A stretch of DNA of 64,000 bases, from contig CAJFCJ010000026.1 of the NCBI GenBank assembly GCA_904063045.1, forward strand, positions 598,964 through 662,963, read 5' to 3'. The position numbers and the translations under genes are program-made. Source of the stretch: Dimorphilus gyrociliatus (taxonomy: Eukaryota; Annelida; Polychaeta; Dinophilidae). Shown in pieces: positions 23,021 to 33,705 of the stretch. Each line of letters opens with the position of its first letter. Position 1 is the stretch's first letter. The notes under the pieces are model-generated. The model searched no databases, was not told the DNA's origin, and saw only the letters and a list, made by a program, of their open reading frames with translations.

Positions 23021-24439
23021 ATGCCGAGAAAAAAACAAATCAAAACGGTCGCTAAATGCGCCAACCCTCCAAATCAATTGGAAAACCTCAATCAACAGGC
23101 CAACATGATCGACTCAGCTGCATTCGAACAGAAACTGGATGATCAGAGAAGAACGTTTGAAGATAAATTGGACGAACAATCAAGAAAAATCGAAGAATCG
23201 AACGCTCAGAATTTAGCGACGTTGGAAACAAAATTTGAGTCAAAATTGGAAGCAAACTTGAAACAAATCGTTCAAATAGTTAATTCCATTAAACTCAACT
23301 CTCACCAAGAAATACCGTTGAATTCTGGTTATGTTCCAGAATTGGAACATCTCTCAACGGTTGAAGAACAAAATGGCGGAAATTCGCAGGTTCGAAATAT
23401 TTCGAATCCAATACAGGAAGCCGAAAGTTCTTCGAAACAACTCGATCCTAGAATCGAAAACCTAAGGAATAAAAAGGTTACCCCATCAGAAATGTTCAGT
23501 GGTACCAATTTTCAAGATTTTCGTAGGAATGCCATCGTTCCATTATTAGAATCCGACATTTCCGAATTGGAAAAACGTCAGATTTTAAAGAGATGGACAA
23601 TGGAAGGGACAGTGTGCCACGAATATTATGATCTAGCAAATCGTAAATTCGATAGTGGGAATTTCGTACAATGCGTTCAGAAACTTGATTATGTTTACAC
23701 GGATATATCATCACAAGGATGCAACTTAGTGCAACAAATTCTAAACAAAAGGGATCCATTCCAACATCGGATCTTGTCCTATTGGGTCGAATTTAGGACT
23801 CTCCTTACGTTGCTAGATATGCCAAATTCCGAAAATCGATTGAAATTCGAAAGGCTTAGACAGTTTTCTAAGAGATTACCTCATGAATCCCAATCTCTAG
23901 TCACCCAGTATATAAATGAATATTATGACGATTTTGATTCAATCGTAATTAAGTTGGGACAATACATATCAAAAGTTGCCAATGGAATCGAAGATGGGAT
24001 ATACATTCCCGAGAATACAGAGACAAGAGTTGTAGCTTCAAGTATGACAAAGGACGATGGTAAATTTATGAGGCAGACCTCCCCCTCTTTTTCACCTAAC
24101 CGTAAGCCTTTGAAACATGTCCAGATACAAAACAAAGATAGGACTACACCTCCTAAAAATGATGGTAGATGCATGTGCGCTGAAAATCACATATGCCTGG
24201 CTTATTGTCCGATTTATATCAATCTTGATGTTAAAGGTAGGCAGCGAATGGTCCGACTGCTCCATAGACGTCAAAATTGTCTACGAAGTGGACACACAAG
24301 CGAAAAATGTTCATCAAGATATAGCTGTAAAAAATGTATCAAGCTCATCATACGACACTATATCATAAAGAGGCAACCACCCCAAAGGCAGTATCTGCTA
24401 TCAACTATAATTTATCAAAGAGAAAGCAAGAAAGAATGA
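23021..24439 (+). CDS. gag: BEL/Pao Gag polyprotein of E1 (472 aa, open)
   Basis: Structural protein of the E1 retrotransposon. It begins 30 bp after the 5' LTR at the first ATG, with a lysine-rich N-terminus. A charged, heptad-like coiled coil covers residues about 35-95. A BEL gag domain (DUF1759-like; FSGTNFQDFRRNAIVPLL, then LEKRQILKRW) covers about 155-310. A cysteine-rich nucleocapsid part follows near 385-460 (CMCAENHICLAYC; NCLRSGHTSEKC; CKKC). Where BEL families have C-x2-C-x3-G-H-x4-C, the first Cys of the second knuckle is Arg here, a one-base change. In intact BEL elements gag and pol are usually one frame; here the frame ends before the protease. It is the best preserved frame of any transposon in the window. 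Confidence 0.85.
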   Translation: MPRKKQIKTVAKCANPPNQLENLNQQANMIDSAAFEQKLDDQRRTFEDKLDEQSRKIEESNAQNLATLETKFESKLEANLKQIVQIVNSIKLNSHQEIPLNSGYVPELEHLSTVEEQNGGNSQVRNISNPIQEAESSSKQLDPRIENLRNKKVTPSEMFSGTNFQDFRRNAIVPLLESDISELEKRQILKRWTMEGTVCHEYYDLANRKFDSGNFVQCVQKLDYVYTDISSQGCNLVQQILNKRDPFQHRILSYWVEFRTLLTLLDMPNSENRLKFERLRQFSKRLPHESQSLVTQYINEYYDDFDSIVIKLGQYISKVANGIEDGIYIPENTETRVVASSMTKDDGKFMRQTSPSFSPNRKPLKHVQIQNKDRTTPPKNDGRCMCAENHICLAYCPIYINLDVKGRQRMVRLLHRRQNCLRSGHTSEKCSSRYSCKKCIKLIIRHYIIKRQPPQRQYLLSTIIYQRESKKE

Positions 24440-25065
24440 CCGTATAGGAGACAACTGTTCAAATTCCAGCGTCTGGTAAATCGACAAATCACAAAATTAC
24501 TGCTCTCCCTCGATACTGGAGCAGCAGTATCCCTGATCAGCCGATAATATTTAGAAAACATATCTTATGTCCCAATAGCTGAAAATTGTTGCCGAATAGA
24601 CATCTCCTATGTCAATAATGATTTCCAGACGATAACGACAGAAAAAGTCAAGGTCATATTCCCTAAATTGGGAAGTAAATACGATGTTGATGCCTATGTA
24701 GTAGATTCACTGTCCACTATACCAGAACAACCAGCGATAAAAATCAACTCAACCTACACAGAATGATCACTTCCAAGTGGCAGAATCGACTTATTAATAG
24801 GTCACAACTCAAAACTAGATAGACCTCATGCACATCTCAGTCCTATAAACCTGTATAAAACTAAAATTTTACCTTCGTGCAATATGCACTAGGATGGTTT
24901 AGAACCACTTCCCCCTATAATGAGACGCCTTATTCGGGACGCAACGTGAACATGATCTATGCAGAGACTCAGCCAAACGTCCATTACATAATCGAGTTAC
25001 CTGATGTGGACGATTTGGACGCAGATCCGCCATGCTCTATTAACGACGCCTGAGTAAGTGACATA
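24440..25065 (+). pseudogene. pol: E1 retropepsin region, frameshifted
   Basis: Aspartic protease segment of BEL pol. The catalytic D-T-G (24512-24520) lies in LDTGAAVSLISR, which ends in TAA. A base shift just before it takes it out of frame with KITAL upstream. Downstream blocks (DISYVNNDFQTITTEKV, DVDAYVVDSLS, PSGRIDLLIGHNS) match the minus-strand copy at 16.2-16.5 kb, including the spacing. Confidence 0.8.
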
Positions 25066-26150
25066 ATGGTAAACTATGTTCAGCCATCAAAAACTTATTG
25101 GACATTCCCTCTCCCTTTCAAATATGACCCGAACATACTATCTAACAATTACGTCATTGCAAAGAATCGATTTCTGGCTATTCGCCGTAAACCTATTTAT
25201 AACGAAGAATACAAAACAGACATTCAATCCCTGTTTGATAACAGTTATGCTCGTCGAGTGCCACACAAAGAAGTCAAAATTTATCTACCCCACCATGGAG
25301 TATCAAACCCAAATAAGAAGAAAATCAGAATAGTTTTCGATGGTGCCGCGAAATATAAGGGTTATTCTCTGAATGACACTCTCATGACGGGCCCTTCCTT
25401 ACTATGTAATCAAGCCCACCTCCTTACCTTGTGGCGAACTCAACCCTACTTCATTCTAGCAGACATCAAGCAAATGTTCATGAACATCCACGTGGACATT
25501 GAGCATCAACCCTATTTTGGTTTCCTGTACGAGGACCCAAAAAAAGAAAACAATATTCTATAGGCTGTCATGACTCGTCATATATTCGGCGCAGCTAGTT
25601 CTCCTTTTATTGCCTGCACAGCTCTTAACGCCACAATCAAACAAGTAGCCTCACTGAATAGCGAGGAGAAGGACATTATATTGAAATCCTTTTACATGGA
25701 TGATCTAATACTGGTTGGAGACAATGAAAAGCAATTGGAAAATCTGGCCTTCCGCCTTCACCAGGAGCTAGCAGCGAAAGGTTTACCCCTCACCAAGTAC
25801 TCTACAAATAATGAGTGGATAAGTACTCATTTAAAGTTAAACATCGAATTTATTCAACACCCTATCAAAGTTTTAGGCTTGTGCTACAAACCGCACCAAG
25901 ATCAAATCGAAGTCAACATACCCGACCGAGTACCTGAACACATTACTAAAAGGCTATTCTATTCGATTATTGCAAAAATATACGACATCATGGGTTTTAT
26001 AGAACCGATCAAGCTTCAAGTAAAAATTCTAATTTCCCAATTTCATGGCTTAAACTGGGACGATACAAGCCAAGATCAACAACATATTATTAAAATATTA
26101 AAAGATATCTCTGGTTCCTATTCAATCTCGAGATATATACCCTTTCCTAT
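25066..26150 (+). pseudogene. pol: E1 reverse transcriptase, one in-frame amber stop
   Basis: BEL reverse transcriptase (Peptidase_A17/RVT type). Blocks are VRIVFDGAAKYKG, LNDTLMTGPSLL, FILADIKQMFMNIHV (catalytic Asp), FGFLYEDP, MTRHIFGAASSPF and the active-site YMDD (25693-25704). A single TAG at 25561-25563 interrupts the frame between FLYEDP and MTRHIF, where another copy has a sense codon. The two halves are otherwise in the same frame and well kept, so damage is recent. It is followed by the connection region (IYDIMGFIEP). Confidence 0.88.
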
Positions 26151-26729
26151 GCCAATGCCTCAGATATTGCTTATGGCGCAGCGGTATATGCGGTCCAAGC
26201 AGGAAAAGGCTACCTTTTGGCTTCTTCCTCCCGCCTTTTTTCCTTGCCGAGATCATCAATCCCGTGAGCAGAATTGACGGCATCGATTAGGGCAGCTAAC
26301 TATATCAAACCGTATAATACCTTATTCCCAGGTGTTCCCATCAATATATTCATAGACAGTAAAGTGGTTATCAGCTATTTAGAGAATGACGACCTAAAAC
26401 TTACTAAACATGTCCGCCATGCAGTAAAAGCAATACTGAAAACCAAATCAAAGGTTAAATGGCACCTAATTAGTTCAGAAGACAACCCAGCAGATTTCCT
26501 GACGAAATCAAGAAAGAGGATGAGAGAAAAATGGGACAAATTCCAGGAAATTCAAATCAAATGCGACGTGCAGAAAGTCACAATCAATATGTGCTCTGTA
26601 GACTCCACCTTTGAAATATTGGGAGATTGGAGGAAAATGAGACGGTCCCTGGCATGGATCTTAAGATTCGTGTCAAATACTCGAATCCAACCCTGTGACA
26701 GAATCAAGAACCATGAGTTGAATACTTGA
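26130..26729 (+). pseudogene. pol: E1 RNase H region, frameshifted
   Basis: Ribonuclease H-like domain of pol: DASDIAYGAAVYAV-like residues at about 26160-26200, LLASSSRLFSL-like at about 26215-26250, then AELTASIRAA and NIFIDSKVVISYL in the next frame, and SSEDNPADFLTK. Two frame changes lie between about 26140 and 26275. It ends in the integrase lead-in (RRSLAWILRFVSN) and a TGA at 26727. Confidence 0.8.
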
Positions 26730-27060
26730 GAATATCGCCATGGACTGTACCGGGCCCATATGTAAATCGACGGAGGGAGATAAAGTATACCTACTCGTCA
26801 TCTCCTGTTTAAGATCAAGAGCAGTGCAAATTTCACCAACAAAATCCCTATCAACGAAAGCACTTATGATTGAGTTCCAAATATTTATGGACAATTGGAG
26901 TTGGCCTAAATCAATAATCTCGGACTCGGCCCCAACCTTTAAGAAACTATACAAACTAATGAACGATCATTACAAAAAACAATCCAGAGTAAAACATATT
27001 ATCTGGAAATTCAATTCACCTTATTCAGCTCACAAAATGGGAGTTATTTGATAAAACCGA
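26715..27060 (+). pseudogene. pol: E1 integrase core, zinc finger and catalytic Glu region missing
   Basis: DDE integrase core: MDCTGPICKS (first Asp), SKSIISDSAPTF-type block (second Asp, near 26925), and NSPYSAHKMGV. The H2C2 zinc-binding domain that precedes the core in the 30.6-kb and 15.5-kb copies is absent; the lead-in joins the core at about 26720. Just after HKMGV, where the 31.1-kb copy continues into GVFESLIG with the catalytic Glu, E1 has two stop codons and a short deletion. This integrase cannot be functional. Confidence 0.82.
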
Positions 27061-27725
27061 TGCTCCTCACAACTGAGATAAAAAAGGACGCCTGCCTTGA
27101 GTGGGATATCATACGTCTCACGATTTCGGCTATTGAACATCTGTTAAATAACCGCCCCATAAGCTTTGGAATCAATGACTTAGGAGAACCCATGACAGTG
27201 TCACCGGTGGACTTCATAAAACTAAACAGAGTTCCAATAAAGGATGGAGAGTACGACCCCATCATTGTTACACGTGAACGCCAAATTCTGAACAACAAAT
27301 GTTGCACGGAATTATTTAATGGCGTCCACAAACACATAAAATGTTTCAAAGACAAATACAAGACAGATCTACATCCAGGAGACACTATCCTATATCTGGA
27401 TCAAAGATCGTCATATAAATTTAAATTGGGAATAATAACCCGTAAAATTACTGACCGAACCTTTGAAATGTACACTGGACACAGTAATATTGAGAGAGAT
27501 GTGAGATATTATTCCATTTCTACCCTCTCCTCTCCTCTTCCCCGGCCAGTGTGGTCGATGGTACATCGACTAAATTTGGCAGCGAGCCAAATTACCTTAC
27601 GTTTATATATACTTCGTTACGTCTATATGTTTAAAATCCATCATATTTCATTATCCTTTATCATTTCTATACGTCATTACTTATTATTACTGCTATATTT
27701 GCTAGTATATACCTTTAAACTTTAA
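27048..27725 (+). pseudogene. pol: E1 pol C-terminal domain (DUF5641-like) reading into the 3' LTR
   Basis: The last part of BEL pol: LTISAIEHLLNNRPISFG, LHPGDTILYLDQRSSYKFKLG and MYTGHSNIERD. This terminal domain has counterparts at 1240-1390, 37044-37200 and 38498-38650. The frame stays open across the LTR boundary at 27550, for at least 58 codons. The stretch before the LTR is pyrimidine-rich on the coding strand. Confidence 0.8.
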
Positions 27726-27792
27726 CGCGTTGTAGTAGTAAAGTCGGTGAAAATAGCCTTAACATACGTCCGCTACTCATTCATCGACTACA
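27550..27792 (+). repeat. 3' LTR of E1 (243 bp, family A)
   Basis: Same length as the 5' LTR and about 98% identical by eye. Differences are near the start (TGTGGTCG for TGTAGTCG; ACATCGACT for ACGTCGCCT) and one change in the CTACGTCC block. The closing CATCGACTACA is intact. Confidence 0.93.
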
Positions 27793-27824
27793 TATATATA
27801 CATGTATATACGATAAAAAAGTAC

Positions 27825-29140
27825 ATTTGAAAAAAATCACATCACTGAGAATGGGAAAATAATCGTGGAATATAATATTCGAAAGTGGAAACGACTGAAA
27901 CGAATGAAGAAATATAAAAACTTGAGAAAAAAGGCGTTAAAAATGAACTGAAACTTTTCCTGAAAAGCGAGAAGATAGATAAAGGCAAGAAGAATAGAAA
28001 TACAGAAGTAAGATAAAGGAAACATGATTTAAAGAATATAATTCTTTTCAAATTGTTTTCGTTCATATTTAAAATACAATCGACGACAATGAAGATTATG
28101 GTTCAAACCAAAATTTAACAGCAGAAGCATTCAAAATAATACAAATGATAGATAGGAAGAGACTCTTCCGAAAATTATGTTTTTTCGAAGGACATGTTGA
28201 TAAAGGAAAAGAGAAGAATGAAGAAGATATTGCTAAACCAAAATTTACGAAAGAACAGAAGTGACTCTTCAGAAAGTTGTATTTTTTTTAGGGAGACATT
28301 GATATATGTGGGAAATGAAGAATGTAAAAGTGGAAATACTATCTTGAATAATGACAACCGTTAAATACTAATATGAATAAGTAGCTTTAATAACAGATTA
28401 GTTGTACTCTATATCCAAAACACGGAAGCTTGTCGCATAGACATATGTTGCTGTATAGCTTTGAATAAGCATGATGAAATTCTACTGAATTCCCTTTTGG
28501 AAGTTGGATATCCTTGAAAACATAAAAAATCCGAGTTAATTTAAAATGGAAATATATTAACAATGATATAACGAATGATGATAAAATACTTGTATTCAAT
28601 TTAACACTAGAATATTGGAGTAGAAGAGAAAAATCAAGCAGGAAAATATATAGTATATTTTTATACAAAGAAACCCTTCGAAAAAGTTATAAATAAATGC
28701 TCTCAACTCTTTCCTATCAATATAAAGTTGAAACATCTTCACCACCAAGAAACTTAAAAATAACTGATTGAAATCAATCATCTTGTAAACTTTGTTGGAA
28801 AGAACCATAGAATTGACGTCAAGTTAATCAATTAATTAAGTACTATATTGAAAAAAATGACGAAAATTACAACCAATAGTCGTTACAATAAATCATCAGT
28901 TTCTGGTAAAATTCAAGTTTAAATTACAACAATTGATAGGAATTCTAAAATAAAGTAGACAGCATCAACAACAGATGAATATTCAAATTTCTGTTTGGAA
29001 AATTATCGATAATAACAAATATTTGAAATCTTTTGATTATCAATTGGAAACAAAGTTGGATCTAACTCTTAAATTATCTTATTTGAAGATGACGAAATCT
29101 ATTTGATGGAAAAATTAGACGCTTTTATTAGCGATTATCG
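27825..29140 (+). repeat. R3, R5 and R4 modules in series, with coding relic
   Basis: R3 from about 27825 (CRE block degraded) with the acceptor-like AATTCTTTTCAA near 28040 and exon-like repeats to 28350; R5 at 28375-28560; R4 at 28855-28930. Then a relic at about 28980-29130 reads FEDDEIYLMEKLDAF, matching FEDDEIYLIEKIRRF at 40608-40655. This is the clearest view of the module order to the right of R3. Confidence 0.65.
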
Positions 29141-29144
29141 ACAA

Positions 29145-29830
29145 TCAAGAGAAAAAAAGCATTCCTTTTATAATGTATTGGACAACGTATTTTTTTTAGT
29201 GAATGAGAGAATCTCTTCAAGGAAAATTTATATACAGTTATAAAAAGCTATTATGGGGATGAAACTCTGACGTATGAATAGGAAGAAAAATTTTGAAGGC
29301 TTCCAGAGATCTGGTCACTAAGGCAGCTGAGATACTGCTGTATTCAGTTTTCTGTGACCGTTCAGGAAAAATATAGGTTGAATTTATTGAGTAAGGAGAA
29401 ACAATCAACTTTATACAAAACATTAATAGTGTTGAAAGATTAAGAAAAACGTTACACCAAATTTAACCAGGAAAAGAGAGAGTGTTACAGTATGACAGCA
29501 CAAGACCTCATACAGTAGATTCTCCATACGAGGATGGTCATTGTTTCCACACCCTTCATTTTACCCCTAACCATTTAACTATTATCTTTTTGGAAGATTA
29601 AAAGATCATATCAGAGGTGTAGACCGTGAATATATGCACGAGTTAAAAAAAAGACATAAAGTATTATCTGAGGAGGAAACCATCTGGTCTCAATTCAAAC
29701 ATCATAGACCTTCTTCCAAGTGATTGCCAAACATGCATATAGTAATGGAGGGGACTATAAAAAATATAATTGGTCAAAGATTTCTTACAAAAAAAATACA
29801 GTTTGAAATCTTTCAACTTGTATAAAACAA
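29145..29830. other. Sequence without recognisable gene
   Basis: AT-rich. A minus-strand frame at 29238-29423 is open for 61 codons but shows no domain. Nothing else was recognised. Confidence 0.5.
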
Positions 29831-29839
29831 TACGATGCT

Positions 29840-30130
29840 TGATTTGTGTAACATACTCGAGGGGCATTTTGAAGAGACAAAACCTTGGAAAAATATTAAA
29901 TATTGCTTGCAGATCTACCGTCTTTAAACAATTCTTAGCTGGAGGAAATTCACATCAGACACTCGAATTCTTCGAAATGTGCGCCGCTCTAATAACGACC
30001 TTGGCGCGTTAATTTTAAAGATCAGCAGTGGTGTTCTTTGATCGACTTAAAAATGCTTTAATAATTTCTTCTAAAATTAGACGGCCATTTAAGCATCCTT
30101 ACATAAATTTGCTGTTTCGACCGTATAAAA
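29840..30130 (-). repeat. Dispersed repeat module R2, partial copy
   Basis: The minus strand reads LEYVTQIKHRIVLYKLKDF at 29860-29810, equivalent to FEYVTHSE at 17.5 kb. The R2 block AATTAGACGGCCATTTAAGC lies near 30075. A BEL fragment follows at about 30235. Confidence 0.55.
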
Positions 30131-30234
30131 AATTTTAAACATGTGAATTTTTTAACGGCCGTAATATAGTTATAGTCTCGACTATTTCATAAGATATTAA
30201 GTAATTTTAACACAGGAAAATGGAATTGCAGATT

Positions 30235-31270
30235 ACAAAGAAAATAAAGATTTAAAGCAAACTGGACAAAGTCAAGGAAAAGAATGAAGGAAAAATGGCC
30301 CTTTTTTAAAGCAATCCAGACGGACACAAACGAAATCAAGGCAATCATACAACTTGTATTGGTTGATTTTTCACATAGCATACCAGGATTGTGACCAAAG
30401 ATGCGTCGTACAATGTCGTGAATCCTGGGATTCATGAACAATTGCCGTGCATCAAAACACTTAAATATATCGACAGCCGAATTGGACTCTGCTCAGCGAT
30501 ATAAATTTAAAATCGTACAAGGTTCTATGCCAATATAAAAACTAATAAAACCATACTCGCTAGCAAAGGAGGATGATGGTATCTATATGACATTAGGAAG
30601 GTCCGACAAGTTCAGAGAGACAAAGAAAGCTATCGTGGATGCACGTCACCCCATCGTCAAAAAGCTCATCAACTACATTCATTATGAATACAATTATACG
30701 TCTCTCAATGCAACCTGGATGAAACTAGCTGAATGCGAATATCCCATATACCAAAAGGCGCAAAATCTGCCTAACAACCATAAGAAAACGATATTACAGA
30801 TGGCCAATCTGCCAGATTCACGGACAGGAGACTTTATCTGCCCATTTCAAGATTGTGCAATGGTAACGACAAGGTATATCTCCTCGTCATTATATGTCTC
30901 GGCTCACGCGAGTAGTTGTACTACTCTCTACAACATCTCTATCGTCAGAAGTTCTGATGGTTGAGGTCCAACTGTTTCTAAATAAATGAGAATATCCTAA
31001 AACCATCATATCCGATTCAGCCTCACAGTTCAAAAAATTATATGGAGCAATGAATCAATATTATCAACAACAATCTAACGTGAAATACCTAACATGAAAG
31101 TTTAGTTCTCCATACTCTCCTCATAAACTGGGAGTTTTTGAGAGCCTTATAGGCATCATAAAGTTTCTACTCTCTATGTCAGTTAGGGACGGGAAATACG
31201 ACCCAGCCATAATATCGAAGGAACATAACCCCTATCTCTCAAGAAACTCTCTTCCCTTTTCCTCGGCCAG
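30235..31270 (+). mobile_element. BEL/Pao fragment: integrase and pol end (element E4)
   Basis: Starts in the RNase H/integrase lead-in (about 30235-30430). An open frame at 30587-30964 carries the H2C2 integrase zinc finger (the HPIVKKLINYIHYEYNYTS segment, then a degraded Cys pair near CPFQDC). The core follows at about 30990-31190, with SDSASQFKKL-like and SSPYSPHKLGVFESLIG (catalytic Glu retained). Stops and shifts separate the parts. RT and gag are absent. It ends in a complete LTR at 31271. Confidence 0.75.
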
Positions 31271-31477
31271 TGTAGTCGACGAAGGTAGCAACTAAACCTT
31301 GCCAACATGCCAAGTTTACATTATTTTACTAACCATATTACGCCTTTAAACTATAGTTAAGATTTTTATCATTCTATTCCGTTCACCTACTTAAAATTAT
31401 TCATAATAATAATTATAACAGTAATTATTGTCGAGTGTAAAACTACCTTAGCTAAGTATTTCTCTACGTCGACAACA
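31271..31477 (+). repeat. 3' LTR of E4 (207 bp, family B)
   Basis: Starts TGTAGTCGACG and ends CGTCGACAACA, terminal inverted repeat with one mismatch. Preceded by CCTCGGCCAG, as for other copies. The LTR hairpin is decayed here (CTTGCC/GCCAAG). The right flank TATATTATCTATATG leads into an R3 module. Confidence 0.85.
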
Positions 31478-31507
31478 TATATTATCTATATGTAACGTCT
31501 TTTAAAG

Positions 31508-31990
31508 TACATTTTTGAAAAGCCGGAAATGACATCACTGAATATCGGGAAATACCCGCCCGACGAATTTGACATTTGAAAGTGAAGGGCATTTGTAACG
31601 TTGGAAGAAATAGAAAAATTTGAGAAAAAATGATGTTTAAAATGAGTTGAAGCTATTCCTGAAAAACAAAAAGAAAGATAAAAGGAAGAAGAAAAGAAAT
31701 AGAGAAGTAAGATTTGTATAAATGAATTAAACGTGATTTAAGGAATAGAATTCTTTTCAGAGTGTGATTCCTTCATAATTATACAACACAATCGACGACA
31801 ATGAAGAGATTTCATTTTAAACCAAAAGTTATCAAGGCAACCATCGGAAAATAAAGAAGAGAGGAGAGTCTTTAGAAAGTTGTATTTTTGGTAGGCACAC
31901 ATCGACACATGTGAACATACCGAAAACTATCAATGAAGCATGAAAATAAATACTATCTATATGAACTATAATGAAGAAGATATTGTTTAA
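31508..31990 (+). repeat. Dispersed repeat module R3, copy after E4
   Basis: TTGAAAAGCCGGAAATGACA near 31515, acceptor-like AATTCTTTTCAG near 31752, then ATCGACGACAATGAAGAG and TTTAAACCAAAAGTTATCAA words and a degraded tail. Confidence 0.7.
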
Positions 31991-31994
31991 TTTC

Positions 31995-33380
31995 CTATTA
32001 ATATATAGAAAGGGAAACCTAGCTTTTGTATAATCAGGAACGAATATTAATAACGAATTTTGGATTTGTATCAGAATGATGCTTTGGTTTGAGCTTAATA
32101 AAAATTTCGGCTGGACTGTGAATGATCTTCAATGGAAATAGTAGAGCTTACCAACCAACTGAGGTGGTTAGAAAATGTACGAATTGTTTTGTCACTTTTT
32201 CGTCTATGAGATATTTATATATTTGTTCGTTGATTGTATGACTTAAAAATCATTGTTATATGGATAGAAGTAGATAGCATTAGAAATGAGATTTAAAGAA
32301 ATGAAAAAAGCGAGACGAATAAAAAATGTTTTCATTGCAAGACTCATAAGCTAATTTAACGAGAGATGCTTTACGTTTGGAAATATTCAAAGTTCATTCG
32401 AAATTCTTTTTGAAGAAATTGATCAAAGGCAAGGAAAACTAACTATTATGTAAAGTAGTTTTGAAGTGTTGCTTTCATGTAAGTTGTTTCTTGAAGAGAT
32501 GTTAATCTTTAATTCGTTTTATTATTTTTTTTATCAAGATACATCGGGAAAAGTTGAAAGTTTGACTGCTCAGAAAGACAACTGATAATTCTAAGATAGA
32601 AGAGAAAGATGGTTGAAAATATAACTGAGAAAAAATTTGAAATATGAATTAAAGGCAAGTAATTTTGACCAGAAGACAACGATTCACTAAATAACGGCTT
32701 TACTGTTAAAGGTCGTCTTTCCAATATAGTTAAAACTAGTAAAAGTCACTATCTATTTTATCAAAAACGAGGTGGCTAAACTACCTAAATCAAACAGGAA
32801 GTTGCCTTATTATAATCATATCTTTGATTATTAAAAAAAAACGGAATTCGTTTGTTTGGTAGTTGAAAAATATCATTATTAAAATATTTAAGATACATGT
32901 CATAATTGAAATTACAGACTATGCAAATTAAATGAGCGAATCGAAAGAATAATATGTCTTATATCGAGAAGAAAATTCTTGTTAGCCTCCGATTTTGCAT
33001 CAGTAATATCTCTTTCAACTTGTAAGAATATTTTAAGGAAACATAGCTGAAGAGGCTATAAAACATCCCTATTCAAATTGAGACACATTTCAAATTGGAG
33101 AAAGTTTTCTTAAAGACTCGTCTCTCGAAGCACAAATGAGATTAATTCTATTGTGTTTTCAAATGAGACAAAGATCGATTTATATACAAAAAAAAAAATT
33201 GTTCATTATTTTTAAAAAGAGACTACAACTATTCCTTTTTCTACTGAAGTAGAAGAGAAAAAATTCAGGTAGGAAAATAGAAAGAGTTTACTAAAAAGTT
33301 AAAACATTTGATAAATCTTTTGAATCTCTAGATTTAAAGGTTAAAAAAAATCGAATAAAGATTCTAATATCCAAAAATAT
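31995..33380. other. AT-rich sequence without recognisable gene
   Basis: No supported gene or intact frame on either strand. The end (from about 33390) turns into the fibronectin-like relic shared with 19590-19675. Confidence 0.55.
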
Positions 33381-33486
33381 GGTATTGATAAAGGCAGATT
33401 CAACTGCATTCAACTTTACGGTAGCTGACAGTATCGAAGATTAAGCATTTCAAGTTTGCAAACTGTGCGAAATTAATGAATATGGA

Positions 33487-33705
33487 TGTAGTCGATGAAC
33501 ATTTAGCCTAAGTTTGGCAACGTGCCAAACTAATCTACCATTATCACTATAAACGTTACGTGCCCATATTTAAAGCCTATGGTATCATTCTTTTCCCTGC
33601 ATTTATCGCGTTATACTGTGTCTACTTTAAATTATTGAATATTATTCCTTTAAACGATTTCTTACGCTTTATATCAGTAAAATTCGGTAAATAGCGATAA
33701 CCTTA
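33487..33705 (+). repeat. 5' LTR of E5 (family C), 3' end deleted
   Basis: The first part matches 38652-38751 closely, including TATCACTATAAACGTTACGT. The closing CGACTACA-type end is missing, because gag sequence (CAAATCCTAAAACGATGG) begins near 33711. Inserted into the fibronectin-like relic at ATGGA|TGTAG. Confidence 0.75.

Larger units (their letters stand above)
22749..27792 (+). mobile_element. BEL/Pao LTR retrotransposon, complete ends, broken pol (element E1)
   Basis: The only copy here with both LTRs: 243 bp each, 22749-22991 and 27550-27792, about 4 substitutions apart. Gag is open; pol is interrupted by frameshifts and stops. Domain order is gag, retropepsin, RT, RNase H, integrase, C-terminal DUF5641-like domain, the standard BEL order with no envelope gene. 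Flanks are TATATA on both sides, which would fit a short target duplication but is low complexity. The integrase zinc finger and the catalytic Glu region are deleted. It could move only in trans, if at all. Confidence 0.92.

Noticed and set aside
22743-27800. TATATA target-site duplication around E1
   Set aside because: Both flanks are TA-rich, so the match is not evidence by itself; mentioned only as compatible.
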